64,000 nt of DNA from Mytilus galloprovincialis (GCF_965363235.1 NC_134846.1:91010571-91074570); one strand, 5' to 3'. Numbered from the stretch's first letter, positions 36,093 to 49,200 are shown. The notes: a model not told the origin generated them from the sequence alone. A program made the numbers and translations.

Positions 36093-38149
36093 TTGATCTC
36101 ATGTTGTTTAGCCAACTAGTTATATTTTGCATATATTTCAATTCTATCATTTACACATTAACAATAGAAGTTAATTGCAATTGTGTTCTTTGGTTTCAAA
36201 TTCAAAATTTCAATCTTCACTATCCAAACAAGACGAATAGTGTGACTACGTCTTATTTATGTTACCATCCTTTATGTTGTGAAATCCTACTGGAAATAAA
36301 AGACATACCCGCTCTTGATATCGTTAAAAAGGGCTACATATTTTGAACCTTACTGTAAGGTTTGTGTAGTTCTTTTTGCGGTCATTTATTCACTTTTCTA
36401 TTACAAAATAGAAAGAGGGTGGATAACACACAGCACCAACAATAATAAAATTAGTTTCTTTTTAAACTTGATAAAAGATACCACATGTGATGTGGAGTCT
36501 GACTTATCATATTGAAAGACTCAAACTCTTCAATGTTTTATATCGATATTTGAAATCATTAAAATCGTTGTTTTCTACCATTAACCTTTTTTGTCAGTAC
36601 TGGATAAAGTTTGAACCTCATGCTCATTTCTCAAGTTTTTCTACGCGTTTAAAACAGCAGAAACTATCATTTATCATCGGATTTTATTTGCTCATGTGAT
36701 TCATTCATCAAAATATACATCGACACATTAACAATATAACTTGTTTACAATTGTTTAATTCGGTACAAACACAAAATTGCAATCTTGGTATCTATGATGA
36801 GTTTATTGGTAAGTGTAGTGGATTTGATCCACACGTTAGTAATATCTATCTCATTGTATTCAAAATTTAAAATATAGAAGATTAATGCATACAGTCGTTT
36901 TTAGTTAGACAGAGATCGATCTGCGTTTTAACATTTAACTAGAATTAAATATGTTCACTTAATAATATTCAAGTGATATTTTCCCAAACAAATGTCAGTA
37001 ATTCATAAGAAAGGATAGTAGGTATCACCACATACTAGACAGCACAACAATACCAACCAGAAACACAAACTTCAAAGAAATACGACGAGCAAACAAGAAG
37101 CAAGCAAGTGCCAATGAAAACATTACATGAAAAGAAAAAAAACTTATCAACACGAACACAGAAACTACAACCAGGAACCGGCATTAACAGCAGTTAATTC
37201 TAATCCAGTATATGTTGTGTTGCAATACTTTTTATTATATGTAATTCGGTTTTAAAATTTCCAATAAAGAAATGTTATCAATATCGATATGTGTTCTACC
37301 TTTTTTACACGGAAATAACATTTTATAACTTTACACTTTTTGTCTCAGATTACGGTAAAATCAAATGTCTTTTTAATGACAGCGTCATGTGCAGATAAAC
37401 TGTTAATTTATAACTATCAAAATTGGTATTGCCTTATAGAACACCCTTTAGAACATTGTATTTGACACCAACCTATATTTGCATTAAAACGAAGTTTTTG
37501 AAATAGCCGATTGCGAAAGAAACCCTATACTTTTCTAAGGAATGTGAACTTTTTGTATGGTCCAAAAATTGCGGGTCATGAAAATTACTGAACGAAATTG
37601 ATCAAATATCTAGTTTTCATTCAATTATATTTATAGAAAGTATATATTATTGTGAAAAGATTGTTCAGAGGTGAACTTTTGTTTTAATTTGATCATGTTT
37701 AGAACATTAAGGTTCAAATTGTCTAAGTCATATTTAGCAAAACTTAATCGGTTTTTTGATCTCTGCATTTTTTTTTTGGATTTGGCCTTCCAATTGTTTT
37801 TTTTAGCGCCACTGATGAGTCGTACATAAACATAGAATTCAGAGGACAATTTTAAGATTGAATTAAATTTAATTTAGAAAAGAATAAAGAGTTATGGCAT
37901 GATTACCAATTTAACAACTACCCACCTAAGGGTATGTAAGTATGACACTATAGGTCACTGTATAGAATTCAACAATTATCAAAAACCTTTCCGTATAAGA
38001 TGCCATAAAAGGCACCGGCATGGCAAGATTTAAAGCATTCAAACGAAAAACCCAACAGCAAAATTTAAACGAAAATAATGAATGAAAAACCAATATGACA
38101 GAAATCAGCTAACGACATAATATAATTATCTTATTTATTTTTTGTTAGA
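36093..38149. other. Intergenic region upstream of the right lectin gene
   Basis: No coding exon is recognised. A decayed reverse family A fragment (37790-37840) and a diverged family T fragment (37895-38070) are present. No clear TATA box is seen before the lectin start codon. Confidence 0.45.
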
Positions 38150-41017
38150 ATGAGGCTGTTTATTTTTGTGGTGTTTGTAATGGCGGCTGAAGCTTTTGAT
38201 TCTTGTTACACGAACCAAGAACGAAAAACATTGAAGAACTTCAAAATCATATCCTGGCTTTCACGAAATCTGTTGACACTTTGAAAACTGACCTTAAAGG
38301 TGAGTACTTACCAAGAGCTTTTACAATTTTATTTGTAACTTATACAACACGTTGTATACAAGAGTTTGATAGTTAAAGGAAAATCAGGTATTTCAAACGA
38401 TAGCAATCTATAATTATAAATTCAATTGCACATTTTTCTGAATTTTTTTAACTCTGTGTTTAAAAAGTCTAGATTAAATTGTCAATTATGCTAAGTCAAG
38501 TCAGGTTTTTGCTTTAAACAAATTAAATTGATACTTTAAAACTATTGCAAATTTGTAAAACCTTGAATAATACTTTTTATATCGTTATTTTATCGTCTAA
38601 GTCATTATAAAACTAGGATATACATTATCAAAGATCTTACAAATTATTAAACAGTTGAGTATTTCATCTGACACATAAGGAGTATATTCTAAACGAGTCT
38701 TTAAATAGATAAAAAAAGTAATTGCATGTTCAAGGGTCATATTTGAAATGAAATAAAGGTACAGCATTACATAAATTGTAGTAAGATCACGACTTCAGTT
38801 TGAAAACTTTGTCTTGTTCACCATTCATCTATAGGGAAATATACTGTCTTGAATGGTGGATGCCATAAAGATTGGAAGCCTTTCCGGGACCATTGTTATT
38901 ATTTAGTTAAAGAAAAGAAAACGTGGTTTGAAGGAGAGGTAGGACTTTCAAGATTCTTTAAATCTATCTTTATTTTAAGTGATAGTTATTCATGAGTATA
39001 ATTTCTCAGGGAGAAGATAAAAAACGGATTTAAAACAAAAACGAAGTATGACAAGGTCCTTCTTGAGCCTTTTAACTGTAAATTACAATAAGTATCAACT
39101 ACATGTGTAACTCTCTACAAATGTTTATAAGGCACCGTTTGTTAGACATCAGTAATGATATTTAAAGTTTGTTTTATACATTTATTTTGATGCCTCTAAA
39201 CTCAAAAAATCAAAATACTTGTTTCATTTTTTAGATATTTCAGTTCATGAATACGTGTACTCAAGATACGAAGAACGGGAAAATATAAATTAAATATATA
39301 TGTCACAATATGTTATATGTGATACTGCTCATTTGAGTCAAGTATCGTTTTGGAAGTGATTTTTGATAACATTTATTATATGACTTGATACAATTCGTTC
39401 CAATAGTAGGGATTGTCTCCCAACAGGAACATTTATGGTTTCACGGACGTGCTTTTATAAAATATTGCGTTTCTTAAACCTTGTATATATTTTTTTTTGT
39501 GGATTCTTAATACTAAAGTTTATTATCAGGTTAAATTTATTCATTATTTGTAGACTAGCACATGTTGTCCATACGATTTTGAATTAATCAATGTGATACA
39601 TTGTACAATTGTATGATTCATTTGATCCGAATTGATATTATTACTTATTTTATATCATTTAAGATTGACTGATTGTTGTGCAGTTGCATATAACTATCTT
39701 TTTCTTAAATTTAGAGATTTTGCAAGAAAAAAGGCTCGTCTTTGGTTAGCGTAAAAGATATAGACGAAAATAAATGGTTACAGTCACAGTTCAAAGGTAA
39801 AATTACAAAATAGTAATAGCAAGTGTCAAAAGGAGAACATTAAATGTAACAGTCCCAGTCACAGTAAAAAAAAAAAACAGTTGAAAAACAAATTAATAAT
39901 TACAGCTAAAGTGAAAAAATTAAACACAAACATCAATAATTTAATTTGGATGCAACGCGTCTTCTGATTGGCTAACGTTGTTTTGTTTATCAGCCCATAA
40001 ACAAAATGTAGTCATGTGACCGTGACGTCATCAACGTTTTTTCATGGTTTTCACCGGTTTAAAATGGAATTTAGAATTAAACTGCGCGGGTTATGCAGTG
40101 TGCACCACATTTTTTATGTTATTTTAGACATAGACATAGACAGAAAATTACAGTCATTCCTGAAATAAAAAAATCAACTACAGTCTGCAAAAGATGATAA
40201 CAAGTTTTTAAAGTTTTCTTTAAAAAAACATAGCAAAGTACTTTAAAAATTATTGAATGCAGTTATTTTTTTGGAAATTGAGAGAAGACGCAAAGAGACT
40301 TATAAATCATCTAATATTAATTTCAAATTGTTGTTCTTTAGACGTGAAAACGTTTTGGCTTGGTATTACGGATGGAGACTTGAAACATTGGATTAACACA
40401 GTAGATTATGCTCCGACTACGTATTTCAATTGGGAATCTGGTGAGCCTGGAAATGGAGCGGAAAACTGTGGCATGTTTTATCCAGGCAATGGTAAATGGC
40501 ACGACTATCCATGCACTACATATTTACATCCGTTTGTATGCAAGAAAGATGTCAGGTTGGTATCGTATCTTTATCTTTGGTTTTATCTTATTGAACAAAT
40601 ATTTCCTTTTCAATAAACTCCAATAGAGATTCTTGCTTAGCCCTTATTCAATTTCATAAAGGAAAAACATACTATATTTTCAACAATACTCTATAATAGT
40701 ATATATGTGCAAATACTTCTAAATTTAGCATAAAATACATTTATTTTTTAATTCTTAATGAAAAAACATGAAGTACATTTTATGTTGCATGCCATCAGAA
40801 TTAAATCACGAGCTCGACATGAATGCATGATTTTATTTGACGTACTGTGCGCGACGGTTCAAGTATACTACTCATAAGATGAACAAATGTACAGACAGAG
40901 AAACTAAAAACGTTTGATTTCTTTTAATTAATTGTACATGAATATTTAACAAATGCTTTTTTATTGTTACATTACCAAACTGTTTATTTATTTATTCCTT
41001 TTTTTTTATATAGATGA
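38150..41017 (+). CDS. Secreted C-type lectin, complete gene (right copy) with a frameshift in exon 1
   Basis: Exons are 38150-38299, 38835-38938, 39715-39796, 40342-40555 and 41014-41017. They encode a signal peptide (MRLFIFVVFVMAAEAF), a short heptad-like neck (NIEELQNHILAFTKSVDTLK) and a full C-type lectin domain. The domain shows GCHKDWKPFRDHCYYL, RFCKKKGSSLVSV, WLGITDG, FNWESGEPGNG in the specificity loop and KWHDYPC at the WND position. About 184 residues are expected, ending KKDVR; AATAAA is at 41064-41069. Within exon 1 the signal-peptide frame and the neck frame differ: one base appears to be missing (or two extra) between about 38200 and 38225. All other joins keep phase. The product would be a secreted calcium-dependent sugar-binding protein. 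The frameshift may be a null allele or a sequence error. Confidence 0.88.
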
Positions 41018-41114
41018 AGATGTTTTCTAAAAAGAAATAATAGAACAGTCGATGAATAACACGAATAAAACATATAAGAACACAACATTAGAGTTATTGG
41101 AGTTGTTTTTTTGG

Positions 41115-41275
41115 AAATTCCTGACTTTTTGCTTTTTTTGCCTTTCAACTTTGTACTTGTTTGGCTTTATAATTATTCTGGTCTGAGCGTCACTGATGAA
41201 TATTATGTAGACGAAACTCGCGTCTGGCGTATCAAATTCTAATCCTGGTACCTTTGATAACTATTTATGCAGTCG
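41115..41275 (-). repeat. Family A repeat, reverse, at the 3' end of the lectin gene
   Basis: The plus strand reads CGAAACTCGCGTCTGGCG. The equivalent in the left copy is at 2262-2352. Confidence 0.75.
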
Positions 41276-41349
41276 CCAATAGGTTTTGTCAATGTGTACT
41301 TTTTTAACTTTAAACTTTGTCGTTTTCTATACATTCCATTAAGAAAAAG

Positions 41350-42010
41350 AAAGTTAATAAATAAAATACCGAACTCCGAGGAAAATTCAAAACGGTAAGT
41401 CTCTAATCAAATTACAAAATCAAAAGATCAAACCCATCATACGAATGGATAACAACTGTCATATTCCTGACTAGGTAAAGGCATTTTCTGTTGTAGAAAA
41501 CGGCGGATTAAACGTAGGTCGTATAGCTAGCTTAATCTCTCACTCATTAACTTGTTTCTCAATTAAAGAACGTTATACAGTAGTTTTGTTAGGAAAAATA
41601 AAAAGAGCTACATTTCCATTTACGTTAAGGTTCCGCTATAAAAACAATGTCCTCCCACAAGTTTGATGACTATGTTGAACTCATCTCTCTTTTCCAACTC
41701 GAAAGAAAGGAACTGCAATCCCCTTCCCTTTTCACGAATGTGACCTACCTAGCAAGACTATTTACTGGGATTTTTTTTAATAATATGATCATCACGACGA
41801 GTACCATATGTGGAACAGGATCTGCTTACCCTTCCGGAGCACCTTAGATCACCCCAGTTTTTGGTGGGGTTCGTGTTGCTAAGTCTTTAGTTTGCTATGT
41901 TGTGTATTGTGTAGTATTATTGGTCTCTGTCTTTTTCATCATTAGCCATGGCGTTGTTAGTTTATTTTCGATCTATGAGTTTGACTGTCCCTCTAGTATC
42001 TTTTGCCTTT
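41350..42010 (+). repeat. Family E then family R 3' end (right copy)
   Basis: The family E unit (41350-41560) is followed by the family R end (41655-42010) with ATCTGCTTACCCTTCCGGAG. This mirrors 2585-3260. Confidence 0.8.
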
Positions 42011-42599
42011 CATTTATGTCTTTCAGTTGAAATAATATTTAAGAGCATGCGTTTCCGATTATGCTATACTTGTTAAAGAGTTGCTTATAAGAAAACTATT
42101 GATCTAAAGGTTCCAAGAAGTGAAATTTAAGTCGTCTCTTCAACAGTTTTAAACGCTGTCACAAGTTGGTTGATTGTCAATGAAAATCTTATTACCACGA
42201 ATATAGTCATGGGTCGTAACCACAATATGAAAATAGATCTTGTACTCGTTATATCGATTGTGACTTCTCCGATCGACACGCCTTGTATTTATCATATTTA
42301 TAATGAGCAATACGATGAGTGCCACAACAGAACAGGATCTGTATTTTAGTCCGGATCACATTCGATCACCCCTAGTTTTGTTTACAGTAGTTTGTATTAC
42401 ATTGGATTATGTTTTTGGTTTTTTTATTTTCTAATTGCAATCTTGTTTTATATGTAAAAACATCGCATATACTTGTCCTAGTTAACGTATTTCAATTTTG
42501 AATTTGACATTTTGTCAGTTTTAAGGGCTATAATCAGGCATAGCGCATAACGAATAAGATGATATGATTTGTTTGTTCACACATCTTGTCAATATAATG

Positions 42600-43270
42600 G
42601 AATTGTATGCGCCTGTCATACAAGTGAGAGGTTTAGCTTGCTATAAAACCAGGTTTAATTTACCATTTCCTACATAAGTCAATATATGTATAAGGTCAAA
42701 AATATGAAAGTGTTTGTCCATTCTTTTGGTGTGTTTGCACTTTCGATTTTACAATTTGATTAGGGACTTTCCGTTTTGAATTTTACTCGGAGTTCAGTAT
42801 TTTTGTGATTTTACTAATGTCTACTGAGTGATGCCTCGGTTTGAATGTGTTTCGAGTTCAGTCTGCAATTTATGTGTAGTGGTTTGTTGACAATTGTTTT
42901 TCATTTCGTCGTTTTTCTGTTGTTTATTTTTGTCATGGGTCAGTCAGTTTTCCCCCGAATTTCGAGCTTTGAATATAGAAAAGAAGATGTTGAGTGATTG
43001 CCAATGAGAAATCTCTTGACAAGAGAAAAAAATTGACACAGAAATTAACAATTGAGCAAAGACCATACTACATAGTCAGCTTCAAAAGGCCCTTAAATCA
43101 CAAATTCAAACGAGGAAACCAACGGCATAATTTCTATACAAAAAATGAACAAAAACAATTATGCAACACAGCAACAAAAAACAACTACCGAATTACAGGA
43201 TCCTGACTTGGGATAGAATGTCGTGGAGTTAAACATTTGAGCGACCTCATAACCATCCCCTAACCTGGGA
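42600..43270. repeat. Reverse family E then family T (right copy)
   Basis: It mirrors 3835-4515. The T unit contains GAAAAGAAGATGTTGAGTGA and CCTGACTTGGGATAGAATG. Confidence 0.75.
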
Positions 43271-43435
43271 CAGTGATGTAAGAGTACAATATCAGAACAA
43301 TTTATAAAAATCAGTTGAAAAAAACTACACATCAGTTAGATACAAATAGAAAATCATCAAACTAAAATACAGGGTGGACGGTGCCTGGTACATTCCAACA
43401 ACGAAAAAAACACTACTTATACTGATAGTATAGAG

Positions 43436-43598
43436 TATAATCACAAAAAAACTGAACTCAAAAGAAAATCTAATCAGAAAGTCCATAATCCCATGGCAAA
43501 ATCAAATGACAAAACACATACAAAACGAATGGACAAGAACTGTCATATTCCTGACTTGGTACAGGCATTTTCAAATGGTTTTAAAGCGCTAAACCTCA
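43436..43598 (+). repeat. Family E insertion present only in the right copy
   Basis: The left copy reads ACTGATAGTATTCGCAGCTA straight across at about 4658-4677. Here a diverged family E unit (ACTGAACTCAAAAGAAAATC, then CATACAAAACGAATGGACAA) lies between the two halves. This gives an occupied and an empty site for this family. Confidence 0.8.
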
Positions 43599-45259
43599 TT
43601 CGCAGCAACTTACAGCTAATTCAAAGCCAATAAAAACTAACACATAAATCACTCTGCTAAGACTAAATTATCAACCAGAACAACAAACATCCAATGAATT
43701 CAGTGTGAAGACACCATAAACAGTCAGCGAAAAAAATGACCTTGTGCAATGCTAAGATACAGGTATCAACAGATTGTAGAGTCATGAATGAAAATACGTA
43801 TATAGTAAAATGACAAAAAATCTAAAGTCCCTTAGATAATAATAATATTTAGTTTTCTGAATTACTGAATATTACTACTAATAAACACAGAATTCAAAGA
43901 TCTCATCACAGTAGCCTTTTAGAATAAGTTTATTTAAAGGATCGATAAGTTTACTAACTTTGAAGGTCGATTCTAAATTTCGGGGCAACCATCTCCGAGA
44001 AAACGAGGATGTGATATCCCGCTTAAAATAAGTTTTCTACAGGTACAAAACAGGTCGACGAAAAATGCCAGAAGGACATTCAAACTCATAAATCGAAAAT
44101 AAACTGACAACGCCATGGCTACAAAAATAAAAAGACAAACAGACAAACAATAGTACACAAAACAACAAAATAGTAAACTAAAGACTAAGCAACACGAACC
44201 CCACCAACATCTTTGGGTGATCTCAGGTACTCCAGAAGAGTACGCAGATCCTGCTCCACAACTTCGTACTTGATTTGACGTATTAAAATTTTGTGACTAG
44301 AACGTCAATTTGTAGTTTTTTTTGTAGACGAAATGCGCCGCAACTGGTGTAACAAATCTTTACCCTGATATCTATGACGAGTTTATTTGGCCTTATTTTA
44401 CGGTGTTTATACATCCTAACTCGTTCGTCATTCCGTCGTCTGAACGTAATCAATATATTGTTGGTAAATTATTACGTCAATGATTACGTTTTCAAAGATT
44501 ACTTAAAACCTTGACAAAATCTTTCATAGATAAAACGCTTCGGGTTTGAAGTTTGGCTGTACCCGTAGAACGGCTTTCCTGTGGATTCATTACAATTCGT
44601 TAGATACCAATTTTTGTGGGTTTCGAGGGTACAGGTGAACCAGAAAACAAATGCTCAGCGAATATCATATTTTCAATAGACTTTGTATACAGAGATTGGC
44701 AAAATCAGATATCCAAGAATATGCAAGATTTCAGCAATCCAAAGAATTTCTATTTTTGAAAAACTTGAGAAATTGTAAAATGAAGGGAAGCCGATCTTAA
44801 ATGCATATATTTCTCTTTTTTTTTTTTTTTTTATCTTTTTGCATTGTAGTTTTAAAGTATTTTCAATGTGTAGCTAATTGATGCTTTTATTTTTATTGAT
44901 TTTAAATGGATGAATGAGATTTGACTCACGGAAACTACTATTGCCTCTAGTTTTGATTGATTGATTGATTGTCGGTTGCTTTACGCCACAATAGCACAAC
45001 AAGGCTATATCGCGGCGATCTCGAGTTTTGATACTAGGGTTTTAAATGAAATCGGATTATGAATTATCATTGGTAAAGTCGTATTTATGAATTAACTGTC
45101 TACAACACTTTTGAATTTTTGACATACATTTTGTACTAAGGCCTTTCTACCTCAGGAATAGATAACCTTAGCTGTATTTGGCAAAACATTACGAATTTTT
45201 GTCCCCAATGCTCTTCAACTTCGTACTTTATTTGGCCTCTTTAACTTTTTTGGATTCCA

Positions 45260-45373
45260 GAAGTGAAAACACCGTAAGCTGAACCAGCACGAGATTTTAA
45301 AGAACAAACAAAAAAAGTAAAGTTCATGCGGTTTATTCAAGGTCAAAGTACTTTTTCCATTTTTAACATTTTC
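45260..45373 (+). repeat. 114 bp templated insertion inside a family A repeat
   Basis: The segment from GAAGTGAAAACACCGTAAGC to TTTTTAACATTTTC is a direct copy of 45850-45962 about 590 bp downstream. It interrupts the reverse family A unit that is continuous at 6775-6790 in the left copy, replacing about 14 bp. The left copy has the source sequence only once (7245-7362). Confidence 0.8.
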
Positions 45374-46010
45374 ACGAATCAGTCTTTTGTAAACGAAACG
45401 CACGTCTGGCGTAAATACAAAATTTAATCCTGGTATCTACGATGAGTTTATTTACATCTGTTTTAGTCTGATTTTGAATTCGATAGGACATTTTTTTGTT
45501 ATTCTTCAAGAACATAAGTTCCATGCCCCCTTTATTTGGTTGATATTTCGGAAGTACATTTGTATTTATGAAAAGCAATTTTTTCATTGAATATTCCCCT
45601 CAACCTCCCCCACTACAACCAAAAAATTAAAAAAATTAAAAATAAAATAAAAGTAAAAGAAATAACAACAAATAACAAAAAGCAAGGCAAAGAAAAACAG
45701 TTCATGTTTCTGTCCCAAGTCTCCAATTTTAAATGTGGCTGTCTTTCGGTACAGCCCCCAATAATGACTTGGGGATAAGATAAGGACATTGAAGTTTTTT
45801 CTTTTCGCCCTACAGTAAATTACTTGCTAAATATTTCAATATCATCAGAGTGAAAACACCGTAAGCTGAACTAACACGAGTTTTTGAAGAACAAACAAAA
45901 AAAAGTAAAATTCATGCGGTTTATTCAAGGTCAAAGTACTTTTTCCATTTTTAACATTTTCTCCACATACACGCAAGCAAACTAGAAATATATCATAAAA
46001 TAATCAATAA

Positions 46011-46690
46011 TTTTACAACTTTAACGTTGCTTTACAAAACATAACTGAAAACCACGGAAGTAACACTGAAATAAGTGTATCCAATTCCTAACCTTCCAAC
46101 TGTTGCTGTCAGCATAGTTTTTACCTCACGCTAAGTATCCATTCCCTGATAATTGTTTTCCAATAAATTTTAATCATTATTGAGTGATATTGTCCCTCAA
46201 TTACACATTTTGTATGACCCCGAAATGTGATATTTGTTTTTATCTAAAAAAAGAAAGAAAAGAAACCCAATAATTACAACCAAACAAATCCAAATCATAT
46301 AGGTATAAGAAGATGTTACAATATGACCAAGACAACTATGTATTAATGACACAAGGATGAAAGTGTAAATAGCTATAGACCACTGTATTAAACAAAAACA
46401 CCATAACTTGTAGTAAGCTTTAAAAAAGACCCAGGCATGACAAAACGACAATACCCAATACGTGGTAACATATCAAGTAACTTCTTACTAGAATAATACA
46501 ACTTATAATTGATGTTTTTCCATTGGTTTTAGTTTATAACCATGAATTGTTTTCTCTCAATCGTTTTATGACTCATGAACAGCGGTATACTACTGTTGAT
46601 TGTATTTACCTTTTAAAATTGTGACTTGGATGGAGAGTTGTCTCTTTGACAATCGGGCCATCTGTTCTAAGTCGCAGTGGTTGACATAAA
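46011..46690. other. Intergenic; decayed family T and C fragments
   Basis: A diverged family T fragment lies at 46300-46450 (AAGAAGATGTTACAATATGA). Reverse family C (ACTCATGAACAGCGGTATAC) and a GGATGGAGAGTTGTCTCTTT box follow at 46565-46660. No exon is seen. Confidence 0.5.
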
Positions 46691-46980
46691 TGCTGCACCA
46701 TATATATTTCATTACAATATTTAGATTAATTTATCAATTTATTTTGCACTGGTAATAACTTACATTAAGGTGAACGACCTACATGTATCGGTGATTTCAT
46801 GTTCCTGGTATAATCATACATGATTACTACCTGTTAGTTAAAACAAATTACTTATTCGATTACTTCGATGTTTATGCTTGAAACTGAAGAGTTAGTGATC
46901 AATCTTAAAAGTGTTAATTAGGTAATTAATAATTTTATTTATATATAACGTTGATCAAAATTTTAAAAGTTTCAACTTAA
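46690..46980 (+). repeat. Left half of a repeat split by a 5 kb insertion
   Basis: The sequence around AAGGTGAACGACCTACATGT and GGTAATTAATAATTTTATTT matches 61390-61645. The match continues after the insertion at 51992-52090, which matches 61646-61745. Confidence 0.75.
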
Positions 46981-47289
46981 GGTGACTTCCGATACTAAGG
47001 GAGATAACAACATTTTACTGATGTAAAACTGGTTCCCGTTTAAAAATTTAGGATATATCGCCTGTATATCTAGGTCACGGTAACAGTTCCGATGTCGTCT
47101 GTTGTCAACGTGTGTAAACAACTTCCAAGTTACAGCTCATCGCTCTGAAGAAAGGAAGGTTTATCATAAAGGATAAATGCATGCGTTCTTTAAAAATAAA
47201 GAATATGAATAGCTTCAGCCTGAAAGTTCACACAGTCTTAAATGATTCTCAACTTATAATATCATATGATATAAGTTTTTGAGAGTTGG

Positions 47290-48590
47290 AGAAATTCGGC
47301 GTCCGATCACAGACAGTGATGTTTCGTTTGACGGAACCTGGAAAGAAGGTCGACGGCTAGCTCTGATGATCACCTAGCGCAGAAAATGTTCGTTAAGATG
47401 CAAAACTGTCCCCTGCGGATACTGTCTATGAACGGAAATACGACCTTCAAGGCTTGGGCCAGGAGGTGGAGGCCGTGGAGCATTTTGTCCATACCATATC
47501 GTTGTAGCTGCAGTGCATGTAACCTGCATATCATGTGTGACAGTGTAGAAACGAGGGAGAAAATGGGACTGGTGGATTTGTTATCAATTCAAAAGCTGCA
47601 CATGGTAAGAGAGTTCAATTTTCTCTTTATTATATATTCTCTTTAGACTTTACACATTTTACTGGTTGGAGAAGGTGTATGGTTTCATGTCTTGAATAAA
47701 TGAACCTGCCCCACACCTCTCTTTTTCTTTCTTTAATTCCCCTTTATTATGGTCTGGGGTTTATGTGGTTTGAGGGTAAAAAGCTTTATTTTGAGGGGAA
47801 GTGCTGCCCAAATTTTTTATGAAGCTGGACTTAGTAATTTTTCTGGAATTTTGCCCCTGGAAGTGGAAGTTATTTATCATTTTTGCAATGTACACAAAGA
47901 CACCTATACATAAGGGGCTTTTTAGTTTTGCATCCAAAAAGAGAGGATTATTTTGTAAATACTTATTTGGTAGCAATTATATAACCATAAATAAAATTAG
48001 AATTGAAAAAGTAAACAATTGCAGTCACAATGATTCATTCACAAAAATAATGTTTTACAAACTTAAAATATTAGTTTTCTTTATTTTATAATCAGAATTT
48101 TCATATTAAGTCATCTTTTGCATGTGATCAGAGACCAAGTGGTCGGAAACCTAACATATTTAGTCATTTAGAATGATGTGTAGAATGCAGGATAATGCAT
48201 GATGGCAAAAAAGAAAATTTTGAAGGGGGACACCCACCCTCATTCCACATTATTAGAAATAAATGTGAGTCTGTGATCTATAAGAATAAAGGTAAACATG
48301 AATTCACAATCATATTATATAAATATAAATTGAAAAAATCAATTGTATATTCCAAATAAAATTATGAACTCAAGTCTAAACAGTTGATAGTTTATCTAAT
48401 TAACCAATACATGTGCAGACTGACATTTCATATCATATTTTTCAGGAATGATACATGCAGGAATTTGTGCCACACATTTCAACAATTTCCTTAAGTGATT
48501 GAATGTACTGTCTGTGAATTCATCAGCCATACTTAAAGAAAGAGGAGAATTAAACTGGAAAGAAAATATTTGCAGTTGCAAAAGAATCCT
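47290..48590 (+). pseudogene. Degenerate Mutator-domain transposase, first two exons
   Basis: Exon 1 (about 47290-47604) gives, in shifting frames, WKEGRRL, DDHLAQKM..CPLRI, ERKYDLQGLG, SILSIPYRCSCSAC and GTGGFVINSKAAHG. These follow the order of the N-terminal cysteine-containing part of the invertebrate proteins annotated as Mutator-like transposase domain. The donor after CACATG joins in phase with exon 2 (48446-48590), which begins GMIHAGICATHFNNF, a hallmark of the family (HAGI..THxNN). An in-frame TGA in LK*LNVLS and a later frame change (to AVAKES) show decay. An ELQMF-containing piece at 49131-49200 may be a third exon. The DGTW/GGW core further downstream is not found intact. I recognise the family from recalled motif order, not from a search. 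Confidence 0.6.
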
Positions 48591-49200
48591 GTAAGTAAAT
48601 TCAAGAGAAGAAACAGTTTTAAACATGGTTAATTTAATGAATAATTGGAAGGTAATTAAACCTTTAGTCATATAATTCATAAATTTTCCTAAGTAGATAT
48701 AAAGTATAATGAGGACCATAATTATATTCATATTTGCACTTAAGCAGTCATAAAAATGAATTAACAGATCTTGGTAATAATTTCAAGTTTAGGGTCAATA
48801 TTTCAAATCAATTTTGTGGTAAAGCATTGTTATATGTACTTGAAGACTTTCATGTATAGAACATGACAGAATTTGTTTCAACAAAAATATTGAACTAGAA
48901 TTAGTTACATATGTATAATTTAATAAATGAAATCTATATTAATGTATAATTTCAACAAATTTAATGAAACCTATTTGGTTTTGAAAGCCTTTATACATAT
49001 TATTATTACAAATTTCATTGTTAACAGCCTGAGTTTCCAGTTAATTTTAAATGTAATATGTTTTAGCTATAGTATTTGAACACTGCATGCACTTTTATTT
49101 ATATATATTTGTTATCACTTTTTTTCATTAGGTTGAAGCTAGTTATGTTGCAGAATTGCAAATGTTCGGTACTGGTTGAAACTATGAAAGTAATACAGGT

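Larger units (their letters stand above)
39094..46010 (+). repeat. Right copy of the segmental duplication (partner 1-7415)
   Basis: Same order and orientation as the left copy: lectin exons, then E, R, reverse E, T, reverse R, reverse A and the GATT repeat. Differences are listed under the individual insertions. Similarity ends near 46010 (TAATCAATAA), the point where the left copy leaves the block at 7415. The duplication probably began further left, because the first two lectin exons of the left copy should lie outside the window. Confidence 0.93.

Noticed and set aside
36101..36699. Three short plus-strand frames as genes
   Set aside because: No recognisable domain, no splice context and AT-rich composition; chance frames are expected at this length.
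45215..45587. Small minus-strand frames in the right duplication copy
   Set aside because: They span family A and the templated insert and are not conserved in the left copy.
47386..47646. Plus-strand 86-codon frame as a separate gene
   Set aside because: Only parts of it match; neighbouring frames continue the same protein family, so it is a piece of the degenerate transposase exon.
48396..48731. Minus-strand 111-codon frame
   Set aside because: It overlaps the plus-strand transposase exon, whose motif (HAGI..THFNN) and in-phase splice joins are far better supported.
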